From Isoptericola luteus (GTDB lineage: Bacteria > Actinomycetota > Actinomycetes > Actinomycetales > Cellulomonadaceae), in NCBI RefSeq assembly GCF_020297055.1, contig NZ_JAIXCQ010000006.1:124001-188000 (forward strand): 64,000 bases of DNA. The letters run 5' to 3'. Below the pieces are notes generated by a model, which saw nothing but the letters and a program-made list of their open reading frames with translations, searched no databases and was not told the origin of the DNA. The translations under genes were made by a program, and so were the position numbers. Positions 1-9,530 of this stretch are shown in pieces. How positions within the stretch are numbered: position 1 is the first letter of the stretch; each line of letters begins with the position of its first letter.

Positions 1-815
1 CCGATGCCCTTGAGCTCCGCCTTGCCCTCGGGCGAGGTGAGATAGGCGATCGTGGCCCGCAGGTCCTCGAGGTCGAGCAGGGCCAGGCCCTGGGCGTCCG
101 CCCAGTGGAAGATCAGCTGCAGGCTGGACGACTGCGTCTCGTTGAGCCCCAGGACCTTGCTCAGCAGCAGGGGGCCGAAGTCGGTGACGGTCGTACGGAC
201 GGGGACGCCCGTGCCGAGCCCGCCGAGGGCGTAGAACTCGACGGGGAACGCGGTGGGCTCCCAGTCCTGGCCGATGCTCGACGCGCGTGAGGCGATCTTC
301 TCGTTCGCCGGGCCGGGGACCGCGAGACCTGACAGGTCCCCCTTGACGTCCGCGAGGAAGACAGGGACGCCCGCCGCGGACAGCCCCTCGGCCATCCCCT
401 GCAGGGTCTTGGTCTTGCCCGTGCCGGTGGCGCCCGCCACCAGACCGTGACGGTTGAGCATCGACAGCGGGAACCCGACCTGCACCGACGCGTCGGGCGT
501 CGCCTCGCCGCCCACCTCGCCGGTGAGCAGCGCGCCCAGCGCCAGCGTCGGGCCGTCGTGGGTGTACGCGGTGCGGACCTCGTCGCCGTAGCCGGGCTCG
601 ACGCCGGCGGGGGCTTCCTGAGGCGCCGCGCGGTCCGCCTCGCCCGCACTCTTCGGTGCGGCACGGCGTGCCTCGGCGGGTGCGGCCCGGTGTGCCTCCG
701 CCGCCTCGAGGGCTGCCTGGGCGGCCGCGGCCCTCGCTTCCGCCGCCTGTGCAGCGGCCTGGGTGGCGGCCGCCCGCAGCGCGGCGAGCTCGGCGTCGTC
801 GGCGGTCTGGCCCAT
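1..815 (-). CDS. HerA-like (DUF853) ATPase/helicase, 3' end cut by window
   Basis: The 271 visible residues start at the ATG ending at 815; the C-terminal part lies outside the window. An Ala/Glu-rich leader (residues 1-75) precedes the ATPase core. A Walker A motif, GATGTGKTKT, lies near residues 128-137. It is followed by VFLADVKGDLSGLA, which is typical of the DUF853 branch of HerA/FtsK-like P-loop ATPases. These are thought to be DNA-translocating motors; the exact role here is unknown. The gene is divergent from degV, with about 100 bp of shared promoter region. Family assignment is secure, biological role is not. Confidence 0.85.
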   Translation of the reverse strand, partial: MGQTADDAELAALRAAATQAAAQAAEARAAAAQAALEAAEAHRAAPAEARRAAPKSAGEADRAAPQEAPAGVEPGYGDEVRTAYTHDGPTLALGALLTGEVGGEATPDASVQVGFPLSMLNRHGLVAGATGTGKTKTLQGMAEGLSAAGVPVFLADVKGDLSGLAVPGPANEKIASRASSIGQDWEPTAFPVEFYALGGLGTGVPVRTTVTDFGPLLLSKVLGLNETQSSSLQLIFHWADAQGLALLDLEDLRATIAYLTSPEGKAELKGI

Positions 816-915
816 GGCGGGCACGCTAGCGCGGGGGTGGGGCGCGTGCGCGCCGAGCCGTCGAGAGGGAGCGGTGCGGAGCCGGCCGCCGGGGCGCCAC
901 TAGACTGCGGGTGCC

Positions 916-1794
916 ATGCCCTCAGCCCCTCCCACGGTTCGCGTCGTCACCGACTCGACCGCCTGCCTGCCCGCCGCACCGCGGGACGCCTCGAGCCCCG
1001 TCGTCGTCCCCCTGAGGGTGGTGTCGGGAGACTCGGCCTGGCTCGAGGGCGTGGACATCACCCCCGAAGAGGTGGCTGAGCGCATTCGTGCCGGCGAGCG
1101 GCTGAGCACCTCTCAGCCGCCGGCCCAGGACTTCTCCGCCGCGTACCGCGACCTGGCCGCCGCCGGGGCGCGCGCCGTGGTGGCCGTCCACCTGTCGGGG
1201 ATGCTGTCCGGCACGGTGGACGCGGCGGCCGCCGCGGGGCAGCGGGCCATGCTGCCCGTGCGGGCCGTGGACTCTGGCACGGTCGCGATGGCGCTCGGGT
1301 TCGCCGCGCAGGAGGCGGCGCGCTGCGCGGCGGACGGCCAGGACGCGGCGCACGTCGCGAAGCGCGCCCGCCAGGTCGCGGCGTCGTCCCAGACGTACTT
1401 CCTCGTGGACTCGCTGGAGCACCTGCGTCGCGGTGGCCGGCTGTCGGGCCCGGCGGCGGCGCTGGGCACCGCGCTGGGCGTGCGGCCGATCCTGACCGTG
1501 CGTGACGGTGCGATCGAGCTCGCGCAACGCGTGCGCACCCGGCGGGCGGCGACCGACCGGCTGGTCGAGCTCACCGTGGCCCGCGCCCAGACCTGTGCGC
1601 GTCCCGCGGTCGCCGTGCACCACCTCGGCGTGCCCGAGCGCGCCGAGGAGCTCGGGCGGGTGCTCGCCGACCGGACCGGGGTGACACCCGTCGTCACTCC
1701 CGTCAGCGCCGTGCTCGGGGCGCACGCCGGCCCCGGGGCGCTCGCCGTCGTGGTCGCGGAGCTCGGCGGCCACGTGCACGAGGACCCCTGGTAG
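916..1794 (+). CDS. DegV family fatty-acid-binding protein
   Basis: 292 residues, the usual length for DegV proteins. The N-terminal VRVVTDSTACL and the STSQP motif near residues 64-68 are hallmarks of the family, which binds a fatty acid between two alpha/beta domains. In Gram-positive bacteria these proteins present acyl chains to the fatty-acid kinase FakA; no FakA gene is visible here. The FLVDSLEHLRRGGRLSG segment matches the family's second conserved block. It lies upstream of comEA on the same strand with a 146-bp gap, so co-transcription is possible but not certain. Confidence 0.9.
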   Translation: MPSAPPTVRVVTDSTACLPAAPRDASSPVVVPLRVVSGDSAWLEGVDITPEEVAERIRAGERLSTSQPPAQDFSAAYRDLAAAGARAVVAVHLSGMLSGTVDAAAAAGQRAMLPVRAVDSGTVAMALGFAAQEAARCAADGQDAAHVAKRARQVAASSQTYFLVDSLEHLRRGGRLSGPAAALGTALGVRPILTVRDGAIELAQRVRTRRAATDRLVELTVARAQTCARPAVAVHHLGVPERAEELGRVLADRTGVTPVVTPVSAVLGAHAGPGALAVVVAELGGHVHEDPW

Positions 1795-1940
1795 GACGGC
1801 GGAGCCGGGCGGCGACCCGGCCGACCACTGAGGTCGTGACTCCGGCGGCAAAAGGAGCCGAACCTGTGCACAGGGCGGCGCCGTCCACAGCGTGACCCGG
1901 AACTCCTGGTCGGGCCCGACGGCGGTCCTACCGTCGCCGG

Positions 1941-3041
1941 GTGACCTCGACCGCCCCCCGCGACCCCCTGCCCCACGAGCCGCGCGCCGCGGCGTCGACC
2001 GGTGCCCGGACCGGTGCCCCCGACCTCGACGAGGCGGTGGCGCGGCTGCGTGCCTGGCGGGTAGGGCTCGGGGCGACCGCTCCGGGGCAGCACCGGCCGG
2101 CGGCACCACCGCCAACGTCGTCCGAGGCCGCGCACACCGGCGCGACGGTCGCCACCGACGCGACCGTCGCCACCGACGACCTCGCGGGCCGGTTGGCCGC
2201 GCGGCGCTCGGCCCGACACGTGGCGGCGGCCTACGCCGCCGTGCACGGGCACCCGATCACGGGGGCGGAGGCGGGCGAGACCGCGCCCGGTCGACGACGC
2301 TGGAGGCTTGGCCTGCGCGCCGCGGTGGTGGCCTCCGTGGCCGTGCTCCTGCTCGGGATCGTCGCGTCGGCGCTGGCGCTCGGCGGGCCGGACGACGTGA
2401 CCACCCTCGCGGGTGCGGGCCCGGGAGCGACCGCCGGGGGAGTCGACGCCGTCGGCGAGCTGCCGTCGTCAGGCTCGCCGTCGGCAGGCTCGCCGTCCTC
2501 CGGCTCGGCGTCGGCGCCGTCGTCGTCCGGAGCGACGTCCGACCAGGCGTCGGCGGCCCCCACGCCCGAAGGGGCGGGCACTGACGCCCGGGCGGAGGTC
2601 GTGGTGCACGTGGTCGGGGCGGTCGGCGAGCCGGGCCTCGTGACCGTGCCGGCCGGTGCGCGCGTGGCCGACGCCATCGAGGCGGCGGGCGGCGCGACGT
2701 CGAAGGCCGACACGGCGGCGCTCAACCTCGCGCGAGCGGTGGCCGACGGGGAGCAGATCGTGGTGCCCGAGCCCGGTGACGTCGTGGTTCCCGCGCCCGA
2801 GGCCGGCACCGGGACCGCGGCCGGTGGAGGAGCGGACGGGCCGGGCGCGGCGGTGCTGGACCTCAACGCGGCGAGCGCCGCCGACCTCGACGGACTGCCC
2901 GGCATCGGTCCGGTGCTCGCCGAGCGGATCGTCGCGTGGCGAGCGGCGCACGGCCCGTTCACCGCCGTCGAGGAGCTGGACGAGGTGTCCGGCATCGGTC
3001 CTGCCGTGCTCGAGCGGCTGCGCGACCTGGTCCGCGTGTGA
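1941..3041 (+). CDS. comEA: ComEA family DNA-binding competence protein
   Basis: 366 residues from a GTG start. In order: a cytoplasmic Pro/Ala-rich N-terminal region of about 120 residues, one membrane helix (about 124-148), a Ser/Gly-rich linker, an SLBB domain (about 220-280), and two helix-hairpin-helix motifs (LPGIGPVLAERI and VSGIGPAVLERL) at the C-terminus. The helix-hairpin-helix part binds double-stranded DNA on the outer face of the membrane during uptake. The long cytoplasmic extension is common in actinobacterial homologues. The stop overlaps the comEC start by 4 bp (GTGA), so the two are translationally coupled. Confidence 0.9.
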   Translation: MTSTAPRDPLPHEPRAAASTGARTGAPDLDEAVARLRAWRVGLGATAPGQHRPAAPPPTSSEAAHTGATVATDATVATDDLAGRLAARRSARHVAAAYAAVHGHPITGAEAGETAPGRRRWRLGLRAAVVASVAVLLLGIVASALALGGPDDVTTLAGAGPGATAGGVDAVGELPSSGSPSAGSPSSGSASAPSSSGATSDQASAAPTPEGAGTDARAEVVVHVVGAVGEPGLVTVPAGARVADAIEAAGGATSKADTAALNLARAVADGEQIVVPEPGDVVVPAPEAGTGTAAGGGADGPGAAVLDLNAASAADLDGLPGIGPVLAERIVAWRAAHGPFTAVEELDEVSGIGPAVLERLRDLVRV

Positions 3042-5584
3042 GTGCGGCCGCGCCTGTCGACCTCCGTCTCGTCCCCGCCGTCCTCGTCGCCTTCGCCGCC
3101 GCGTGGTGCGTGACCGGCCCGGCACGCGGCTGGGCGGGAGCCGCTGCCGTGGTGGGCGTCGTCGGCCTCGCGCTGGTCGGGTTCGCGCTCGCCTCGCGCA
3201 CCTGGATCGCGCGGCTCCGGTCGCCACGCTCCCGGACGGCGCGCGTCGCGACCGCGCGATCGAGGACGGCCGGCGCGCCGGGTGCGGGCACGGTGGCGCA
3301 CGTCGTCCTGGCCCTGGCGTGCCTGGCGGCCGTCGGTACGGGCGCGCACGTGCAGCTGGCACGGCAGGAGCCGCTCGCCGCGGCGGCGGGCTCCGGTGCG
3401 CTCGTGCACCTGACCGGGCGGGTCGCCTCCGAGCCCCGCCCCGCCGTCTTCGGCCCGGGCAGCCGCTGGGTGCTGGCGACGTCGTCCGTCACCGTGCGCG
3501 GTGCGGCGACCGGCACGGCGGGGCTCGTCGAGGTCACCGCACCGGGGGACCCGCCGCGCTACGGCGCGCTGGTCGCGCTGCGCGGGGTGCTGCGTGTCGA
3601 GGGCCCAGGCGACGGTGTCCTCGCCCGTACCTCGGTGGACGGCCCTGTCCCCGAGCGGGCACCGCCCGGGGCGGCGCTGCGGGCGACCGACCGCCTGCGC
3701 TCGGCGCTGCTGCAGGTCACCGACCCGCTGTCCGAGCAGGCCCGTGGGCTGGTGCCCGGGGTGGCGGTCGGCGACACGTCACGACTGTCGCCCGACCTCG
3801 ACGAGGCGATGCGCACGACCTCCCTGACGCACGTCACCGCCGTCTCGGGCGGGCATTTCGCGATCGTCGTCGCCACCTTGACCGCCCTGTGCGCGGCGCT
3901 GCGGGTGCCGCGGGTCGTACGGGTGCTGGCGGTCGCGACGGTGGCCGTCGGCTTCGTGCTGCTCGTGCGACCGGAGCCGAGCGTGCTGCGGGCGGCCTGG
4001 ACCTGCGCGGTCGGGCTTCTGGGGCTCGCTCTCGGCCGGCCGTCGGCCGGGCTGCCCGCTCTCGGCGCGGCGGCGATCGCTCTCCTGGTCGTCGACCCGT
4101 GGCTGGCCCGGTCGTACGGGTTCGTCCTGTCGTGCGCGGCGACCGCGGGGCTGGTGCTGCTCGCCGGGCCGCTGGCCCGCCGCCTCGCGCCCTGGACGGG
4201 GCGACCGCTCGCCTTCGCGCTCGCGGTGCCGTGGGCGGCGCAGGCGGCCTGCGGCCCGGTGCTCATGCTCCTGGACCCGCGCGTGCCGCTCACCTCGGTG
4301 CCGGCGAACCTGCTGGCCGCGCCCGCGCTGGTGCCCGCCACGGTGCTGGGTCTCGTCGCGACGCTGCTGGCCCCCTGGGCGCCGGGCCCGGCCACCGCCG
4401 TCGGGTGGTGCGCCGGGCTGGCGACGGGCTGGATCGCGATGGTGGCGCGCTGGTTCGCCGCCCTGCCGTGGGCGTCCGTCCCGTGGCCGGGTGGCATCGG
4501 CGGTGCCCTGGCGCTGGCGTTGCTGACCGGCGTCTCGGTGGTGCTGGTGCTGCGACGAGGTCCCGCCGAGGGGTGGCCGCGACGGTGGAAGGAGGCGGGC
4601 CCGCGGGTCGTGGACCGGGCATGCCGGGCCGTGCGCCGCCGCCGGGACCGTCGGCAGGTCGTCCACCTGCTGCTCCTCGCGGGCGCGGGAGCGGCCGGGC
4701 TGGCGCTGATCGTCGCTGCGGCCGCGCCCCGGCTCGGGCTGGTCCCCGGCGCCGTGCCCGACGACTGGCAGGTGGCGGCCTGCGACGTCGGCCAGGGTGA
4801 CGCGCTGGTGGTCCGCACGGGGCCGGCGTCGGGCATCGTCGTGGACGTCGGCCCCGAGGGCGGGGCGGCGGGGCGCTGCCTGGACCACCTCGGGGTCGAG
4901 CGGGTGGACCTGCTGGTGCTCAGCCACTTCCATGCGGACCATGTCGGAGGCCTGCCGGCGGTGCTGCGCGGCCGCACCGTCACCGAGGCGCTCGTCTCCC
5001 CGCTGGAGGCTCCCGCGGGGCAGGCCGAGGCGGCACACGTGGCTCTGGACGACGCCGGCGTGCCGGTCCGGGCCGCGAGCCCCGGCGACCAGGGGAGCGT
5101 CGGGGACGTCGGCTGGCAGGTCCTGGGCAGCGGTGTGGGCGGTGGTGTCATCAGCGCGGCGTCGGTCGGTGGCGGGGGCGGTGGCGCCGAGGGCGACCGC
5201 GCCAACGACGCGAGCGTGTCGCTGCGCGTGCGCACCGCCTCCGGGCTCGACGTCGTCGCGCTGGGTGACCTGGAGGAGCCGGGCCAGGACGCGCTGCTGC
5301 GCTCGCTCGCCGCCGTCCAGGGCAGCGACCTGGCGGGGGTCGACGTCGTGAAGATGGCGCACCACGGCTCGCGGGCTCAGTCCGCCGCCCTGGCCGGGTT
5401 CCTCGCGCCGCGGGTCGCGCTGGTGAGCGTGGGCGTGGACAACACCTACGGGCACCCGACGCGCGACGCGCTGGACCTGTACGCGGGCGTCGGGTCGGCG
5501 GTGGTGCGCACGGACGAGTGCGGCACCGCCGTCCTGGTGGACCGCGGCGGCGAGATCGGCCTGGCGTGCACCTCGCCGTCCTGA
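3038..5584 (+). CDS. comEC: ComEC/Rec2 competence DNA channel protein
   Basis: 848 residues when started at the GTG overlapping the comEA stop. The reading frame is open further upstream, but that part is a shadow of comEA. An N-terminal hydrophobic block is followed by the Competence domain (SHLTHVTAVSGGH-type motif, here TSLTHVTAVSGGH), several membrane helices and a C-terminal metallo-beta-lactamase domain. That domain has QGDALVV, LSHFHADHVGG and KMAHHGS motifs. ComEC forms the inner-membrane pore for single-stranded DNA, and the metallo-domain probably degrades the second strand. The DNA polymerase III delta gene (holA), often next in actinobacteria, is absent; a convergent regulator lies there instead. 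Confidence 0.93.
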   Translation: MSAAAPVDLRLVPAVLVAFAAAWCVTGPARGWAGAAAVVGVVGLALVGFALASRTWIARLRSPRSRTARVATARSRTAGAPGAGTVAHVVLALACLAAVGTGAHVQLARQEPLAAAAGSGALVHLTGRVASEPRPAVFGPGSRWVLATSSVTVRGAATGTAGLVEVTAPGDPPRYGALVALRGVLRVEGPGDGVLARTSVDGPVPERAPPGAALRATDRLRSALLQVTDPLSEQARGLVPGVAVGDTSRLSPDLDEAMRTTSLTHVTAVSGGHFAIVVATLTALCAALRVPRVVRVLAVATVAVGFVLLVRPEPSVLRAAWTCAVGLLGLALGRPSAGLPALGAAAIALLVVDPWLARSYGFVLSCAATAGLVLLAGPLARRLAPWTGRPLAFALAVPWAAQAACGPVLMLLDPRVPLTSVPANLLAAPALVPATVLGLVATLLAPWAPGPATAVGWCAGLATGWIAMVARWFAALPWASVPWPGGIGGALALALLTGVSVVLVLRRGPAEGWPRRWKEAGPRVVDRACRAVRRRRDRRQVVHLLLLAGAGAAGLALIVAAAAPRLGLVPGAVPDDWQVAACDVGQGDALVVRTGPASGIVVDVGPEGGAAGRCLDHLGVERVDLLVLSHFHADHVGGLPAVLRGRTVTEALVSPLEAPAGQAEAAHVALDDAGVPVRAASPGDQGSVGDVGWQVLGSGVGGGVISAASVGGGGGGAEGDRANDASVSLRVRTASGLDVVALGDLEEPGQDALLRSLAAVQGSDLAGVDVVKMAHHGSRAQSAALAGFLAPRVALVSVGVDNTYGHPTRDALDLYAGVGSAVVRTDECGTAVLVDRGGEIGLACTSPS

Positions 5585-5611
5585 GCGGACACGCTCCGCA
5601 GGGACAGGTGG

Positions 5612-6577
5612 TCAGGATCGATATCGAGCCGCCAGGGCTTCGGCGCGCTCGCGCATCGCGTCGCGGACGGAGTCCGGTGCCAGTACCTCGGCATCCGTCC
5701 CGAGCTGCCACACCGCCCAGACCGCGTGCCGCAGGTCGTCGAACGTCACGTCGAGCCGGACCCAGCCGTCGGGCTGCGGCTCCTCGGCGCGCACGGCCCG
5801 CGCGGTGCTCAGGAGCTCGTCCCGGCGTGCCGGCCGGACCCGGACGACCACGGGGATGTGGTCTTCGGAAAGGAACTGGGCACTGCGCTCGGCCCAGATA
5901 CGGTCGAGGTCGACCTGCGCAGGGCGCTGTGCCCGGTCGGGGAGTGCTTCGGCGCTGCTCATGCGTGTCAGCCGGTAGGTGCGGTCCTCCCCGGACCTGG
6001 TCGCCAGCAGGTAGGTGCGGCCGCGCACGGTGACCAGGCCGACGGGATCGACGGTGCGCAGGCTCGGCGTCGAGCCGGGTGGCGCGTAGTCGAAGCGGAG
6101 CCGACGACCGGCAAGGACGGCGGCGCGCACCTCGCTCATCACTTCGTCGGCAAGGTTCTCGGTGATCGCTCGTCGCGACAGCAGGTCGGTCTCCGGCTCG
6201 ACCAGGAAGCGTCGGGCGGCGTCCTCCAGGCTCGCCTGGTGTCCCTCGGGCAGCGCATCGACGACCTTGCGCATCGCCGAGGCGAGCGGCGCGCTGAGGC
6301 CGAAGATCTGCTCGCCTCGGCCGGATCCTGCGGTGAGCAGCGCGAGGGCTTCGTCGTGGTTCAGGCCGGTCAGCTCCGTGCGGAACCCGGGCAGCAGCGA
6401 GTAGCCGCCGTGGCGGCCGCGGTCCGCGTAGACGGGGACGCCGGCGGTCGAGAGCGCGTCGATGTCGCGCAGCACGGTGCGCTCGGACACCTCGAGCTCC
6501 TGTGCCAGCCGCCCCGCGGTCATACGACCTCGCTGGCGCAGCAGCAGCACCAGCGAGACGAGTCGGTCTGCTCGCAT
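5612..6577 (-). CDS. WYL-domain helix-turn-helix transcriptional regulator (YafY type)
   Basis: 321 residues from the ATG at 6577. An N-terminal HTH-11 domain (MRADRLVSLVLLLRQRG, then TAGRLAQELEVSERTVLRDI) is followed by a WYL sensor domain and a WCX-type C-terminal domain. The reading frame stays open upstream to beyond 8000, but only through out-of-frame alpha-galactosidase and homopolymer sequence. WYL proteins sense ligands, often nucleic acids or nucleotides, and regulate stress or metabolic genes. It is divergent from the RidA gene with a 123-bp gap that contains an inverted repeat, so it may control that gene and itself. Confidence 0.88.
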   Translation of the reverse strand: MRADRLVSLVLLLRQRGRMTAGRLAQELEVSERTVLRDIDALSTAGVPVYADRGRHGGYSLLPGFRTELTGLNHDEALALLTAGSGRGEQIFGLSAPLASAMRKVVDALPEGHQASLEDAARRFLVEPETDLLSRRAITENLADEVMSEVRAAVLAGRRLRFDYAPPGSTPSLRTVDPVGLVTVRGRTYLLATRSGEDRTYRLTRMSSAEALPDRAQRPAQVDLDRIWAERSAQFLSEDHIPVVVRVRPARRDELLSTARAVRAEEPQPDGWVRLDVTFDDLRHAVWAVWQLGTDAEVLAPDSVRDAMRERAEALAARYRS

Positions 6578-6595
6578 CGGTCCATCCTTACCAGA

Positions 6596-6620
6596 AATCA
6601 CGACAGGAGATGGCGTGATT
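6596..6620. promoter_or_regulatory. Inverted repeat between WYL regulator and RidA genes
   Basis: AATCACG (6596-6602) and CGTGATT (6614-6620) form a perfect 7-bp inverted repeat with an 11-bp spacer, in the divergent intergenic region immediately upstream of the WYL regulator start. The position fits an autoregulatory operator. That role is inferred from position and symmetry only. Confidence 0.4.
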
Positions 6621-6700
6621 CGCGGGGACGCTGGACGTGCGGTGTCAGGACGACGGCCACCGGGCCGCCGGGCACCCGCGGTCGAAGGATCGGAGAAGCG

Positions 6701-7096
6701 ATGGAACGCACGGCAGTCAATCCGGTGACGTGGTCCAAGGAGCTGGGCTTCAACCAGGGCGAGCTGGTCTCGGGCGGGACGCGGACCCTGTACCTCTCCG
6801 GGCAGACGGCGATGAGCGAGGACGGTCGACCCGAGCACGACGGGGACGTCGCGGCCCAGCTCGAGCTGGCCCTGGACAACCTCGAGGCCGTGCTCGCCGA
6901 AGCGGGCATGTTGCTGGCGGACCTGGTCCGCCTCAACGTCTACACCACGGACGTGGACGCGCTGTTCGGGCACTACGGCGTGCTCGCCGGGAGGCTCGGG
7001 GCCGCCGGCGTCTCTCCCACGACCACGACGCTCGGAGTCACCCGGTTGGCGATCCCCGGCCAGCTGGTCGAGCTCGAGGGAACCGCTGTCGCATAG
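6701..7096 (+). CDS. RidA family (YjgF/YER057c/UK114) protein
   Basis: 131 residues from the ATG at 6701, preceded by GGAGAAG. The core LYLSGQTAMSEDGRPEHDGDV and LADLVRLNVYTTDVD match RidA enzymes, which hydrolyse reactive enamine/imine intermediates released by PLP enzymes. The Arg that binds the substrate carboxylate in true RidA (RNQ/RGP contexts) is not clearly present near the C-terminus (TTLGVTRLAIPGQLVELEGTAV). It may therefore belong to one of the Rid-like subfamilies of unknown substrate. The gene stands alone, next to a divergent WYL regulator. Confidence 0.85.
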   Translation: MERTAVNPVTWSKELGFNQGELVSGGTRTLYLSGQTAMSEDGRPEHDGDVAAQLELALDNLEAVLAEAGMLLADLVRLNVYTTDVDALFGHYGVLAGRLGAAGVSPTTTTLGVTRLAIPGQLVELEGTAVA

Positions 7097-7119
7097 CGGC
7101 ACCTCGTCCACCTCTTGTC

Positions 7120-7292
7120 GTCGGGGGGCGGGGGGGGGGCCCCCCCGCCCCCCCCCCCCCCCCCCGCGGCGGCCGGGGCCCCCCCGCCCCCCCCCCCCGG
7201 ACCCCCCCCCCCCGGGGGCCCCCCGGCCCCTCACGGGGGGGGGGGGGGGGCGGCCCCCCCCCCCCCCCCCGGGGGGGGGCCCCCCCCCCCGC
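7120..7292. repeat. G/C-only homopolymer-rich stretch, probable assembly artefact
   Basis: About 170 bases consist almost only of G and C runs (many of 8-20 identical bases) between the 3' end of the RidA gene and the convergent alpha-galactosidase stop codon at 7293-7295. No open frame of interest exists. A strong GC-rich convergent terminator may lie here in reality. The present sequence looks like a misread or consensus failure rather than natural DNA. Confidence 0.75.
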
Positions 7293-9530
7293 TCACAGCA
7301 CGGGTGGCCGTCGGTCCACCTCGGACACCCGGAGCAGCAGCGAGCGGTCCGGGTCGAGCACGGGCATCGCCAACCCGGCGTCGGCGAGCAGGTGCCCGGG
7401 CAGGGTGACGCCCCCGTCGTCGAGCCAGGGCAGCGACGCTCCCCAGCGGGACGCGACGCCGTCCGCGGTGGCGACGGGCCCGTCCGGGCGCACGCGGTAC
7501 GTGCGCCGCGGGTCCAGGCCCGGCAGCCGCACGGGACCCGGGGACCAGGTCGGCGACGTCGCGGTGCACACCCAGGCGAACAGGGCGTCGTCGCGGTCCG
7601 GCGCGACGACCCCGTGCAGCCGGTAGGCGGGATCGGCGTGCTCGCCGTGCACGACGGTGCCGGAGTGCAGCAGCCCCCGCACCCGCTTGTAGTACGCGAC
7701 CCACTGCGCCACGCGCGCCTGGTCGGCGGCACTCGCACCGGTGAGGTCCCACTCGATGCCGAAGTGCCCGAACAAGGCGGTCGCCGCGCGGAAGTCCAGG
7801 GGCAGTGCGCGGCCCGACGTCGGCGCCACCGGTGAGCTGACGTGCGCCCCCAGCAGCTCGTAGGGCACCAGCAGGCTGGTCCAGCGCTGGATGTCCTGCC
7901 GCTCGTGCGCGTCTGTGGAGTCCGACGCCCACACGCGCTCCGTGCGCTGCAGGACCTCCAGGTCCACGCGCCCGCCGCCCGACGCGCACGACTCGACCTC
8001 CAGGGCCCGGTGCCGGTGGCGCAGCACGTCCAGCAGCCGCTGCAGGGCGGCGTTCTGGCGGTGCGCGGCGGCCCGCCCGTCCGCGGGGACGACCGCCCCC
8101 ACGAGCTCCCGGTTGTGGTCCCACTTGAGGGAGGCGACCGGGTACTCCACAAGGAGGGCGTCGAGCCGGCCGAGCACGTGCTCGAAGGCGTCCGGGTGCG
8201 TCAGGTCGAGCACCTGCTGGTGGCGGGCGGGGCCCAGCGGCGCGCCGTCGGCGCCCGTCAGGAGCCAGTCGGGGTGCGCGCGCGCCAGGTCGGAGTCGGG
8301 GTTGACCATCTCCGGCTCCACCCACAGCCCGAAGTCCATGCCGAGGGAGCGCACGTGCTCGACGAGCGGCCACAGCCCCTTCGGCCAGACGTCGGGCGAG
8401 ACCACCCAGTCGCCGAGCCCGGCGGAGTCGTCCCGGCGGGCGCCGAACCAGCCGTCGTCGAGCACGAACCGCTCGGCGCCCACCCGGGCCGCCGCGTCCG
8501 CGAGTGCGGTCAGCCGCTCCAGGTCGTGGTCGAAGGTCACGGCCTCCCACGTGTTGACGACGACGGGCCGCGGCGAGCGCGGGTGCTGGGGCCGGGCTCG
8601 CAGCCAGGCGTGCACCCGCCCCGACGCCTCGTCGAGCCCGGTGCCGTGCGTGCCGTACACCCAGGGGCTGGTGTACGACTCCCCGGCCGCGAGCCGCACC
8701 TCGCCCGGCTCGAGCAGCTCGCCGCCGCCCAGCACGGAGCGACCGTGGTAGCTCCGCTCCGCGAGCAGGCGCGGGTTGCCGGACGTCGCGGCGTGCAGCG
8801 CCCACACCTGCCCGCGGCGATCGCCGAACCCCGCCTCGCCCGCCGCCAGCAGGAACGCGGCGTCGAAGCCAGGCCGCCCCCGGTGCGCCGCCCGCAGGTG
8901 CGTGCCGTGCCCGAACGGCGCCCGCTGCGGGGCGCGCTCGCGCAGCTGGTGCCCCGTGAAGTCGAGCAGCTCGGTCGCCCGCGCCGGGACGGGCAGCGTG
9001 AGCAGCACCTCGGCGAGATCGAACGGCACGTCGCCGGCGGTGCCGTCCGGCCCGGCTCCTGGGGCCCCTTCGGGGGCACCGACCGGCCCGTTCGCCGGCA
9101 CCGAGGTCAGCCTGGCCCGCAGCCGCACCAGGCCGGAGTCCGCCTGCTCCACCTCGAGCCGCAGGCCGAGCCGCGCCGCGTCGTCGACCGCCTCGACGAC
9201 CAGGCCGTGCCGCCAGGGGGCCGCGCGCCCCGAGACGTCCGCGCCCGTGACGCGGAACCGCGTCCCGGCCGCCACGCCGCCCCGGTGCCCGCCGACGCCG
9301 GGCGTCCCGGGCCAGCCTGCCGACGTCTCCGGCAGGACGGCGACGGGCATCGGCCCGTCCACGGGGTTGCCGAACGGCTGCTCGGCCAGCGCGCCGGCCA
9401 GCGCGGCGCCGTCGTCGCCGAGCTCGCCGAGGTCCGTGCCCCAGTGCAGGACGACGGGCAGGCGGTCGCCGTCGAGCTCCAGCAGCAGGCTGACCCCGCC
9501 CGCGCGCAGATGGACGTGGCGTGCGCTCAC
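7293..9530 (-). CDS. Alpha-galactosidase, GH36
   Basis: 745 residues from a GTG start that overlaps the beta-mannosidase stop by 4 bp (GTGA). An N-terminal beta-supersandwich domain precedes the TIM barrel. The nucleophile Asp lies in KWDHNRELV (about residue 469) and the acid/base Asp in SDSTDAHER (about residue 535); CASGGGRVD is the third family signature. It removes alpha-1,6-galactose from galacto-oligosaccharides. No signal peptide is evident, so it acts in the cytoplasm on imported sugars. As last gene of the operon after a beta-mannosidase and an Opp-type importer, its likely substrate is galactomannan-derived oligosaccharide. Raffinose-type sugars are an alternative. Confidence 0.92.
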   Translation of the reverse strand: MSARHVHLRAGGVSLLLELDGDRLPVVLHWGTDLGELGDDGAALAGALAEQPFGNPVDGPMPVAVLPETSAGWPGTPGVGGHRGGVAAGTRFRVTGADVSGRAAPWRHGLVVEAVDDAARLGLRLEVEQADSGLVRLRARLTSVPANGPVGAPEGAPGAGPDGTAGDVPFDLAEVLLTLPVPARATELLDFTGHQLRERAPQRAPFGHGTHLRAAHRGRPGFDAAFLLAAGEAGFGDRRGQVWALHAATSGNPRLLAERSYHGRSVLGGGELLEPGEVRLAAGESYTSPWVYGTHGTGLDEASGRVHAWLRARPQHPRSPRPVVVNTWEAVTFDHDLERLTALADAAARVGAERFVLDDGWFGARRDDSAGLGDWVVSPDVWPKGLWPLVEHVRSLGMDFGLWVEPEMVNPDSDLARAHPDWLLTGADGAPLGPARHQQVLDLTHPDAFEHVLGRLDALLVEYPVASLKWDHNRELVGAVVPADGRAAAHRQNAALQRLLDVLRHRHRALEVESCASGGGRVDLEVLQRTERVWASDSTDAHERQDIQRWTSLLVPYELLGAHVSSPVAPTSGRALPLDFRAATALFGHFGIEWDLTGASAADQARVAQWVAYYKRVRGLLHSGTVVHGEHADPAYRLHGVVAPDRDDALFAWVCTATSPTWSPGPVRLPGLDPRRTYRVRPDGPVATADGVASRWGASLPWLDDGGVTLPGHLLADAGLAMPVLDPDRSLLLRVSEVDRRPPVL

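Noticed and set aside
5612-8152. An 846-residue open frame on the minus strand
   Set aside because: Only the last 321 codons encode the WYL regulator. The upstream part is out-of-frame alpha-galactosidase and the homopolymer tract.
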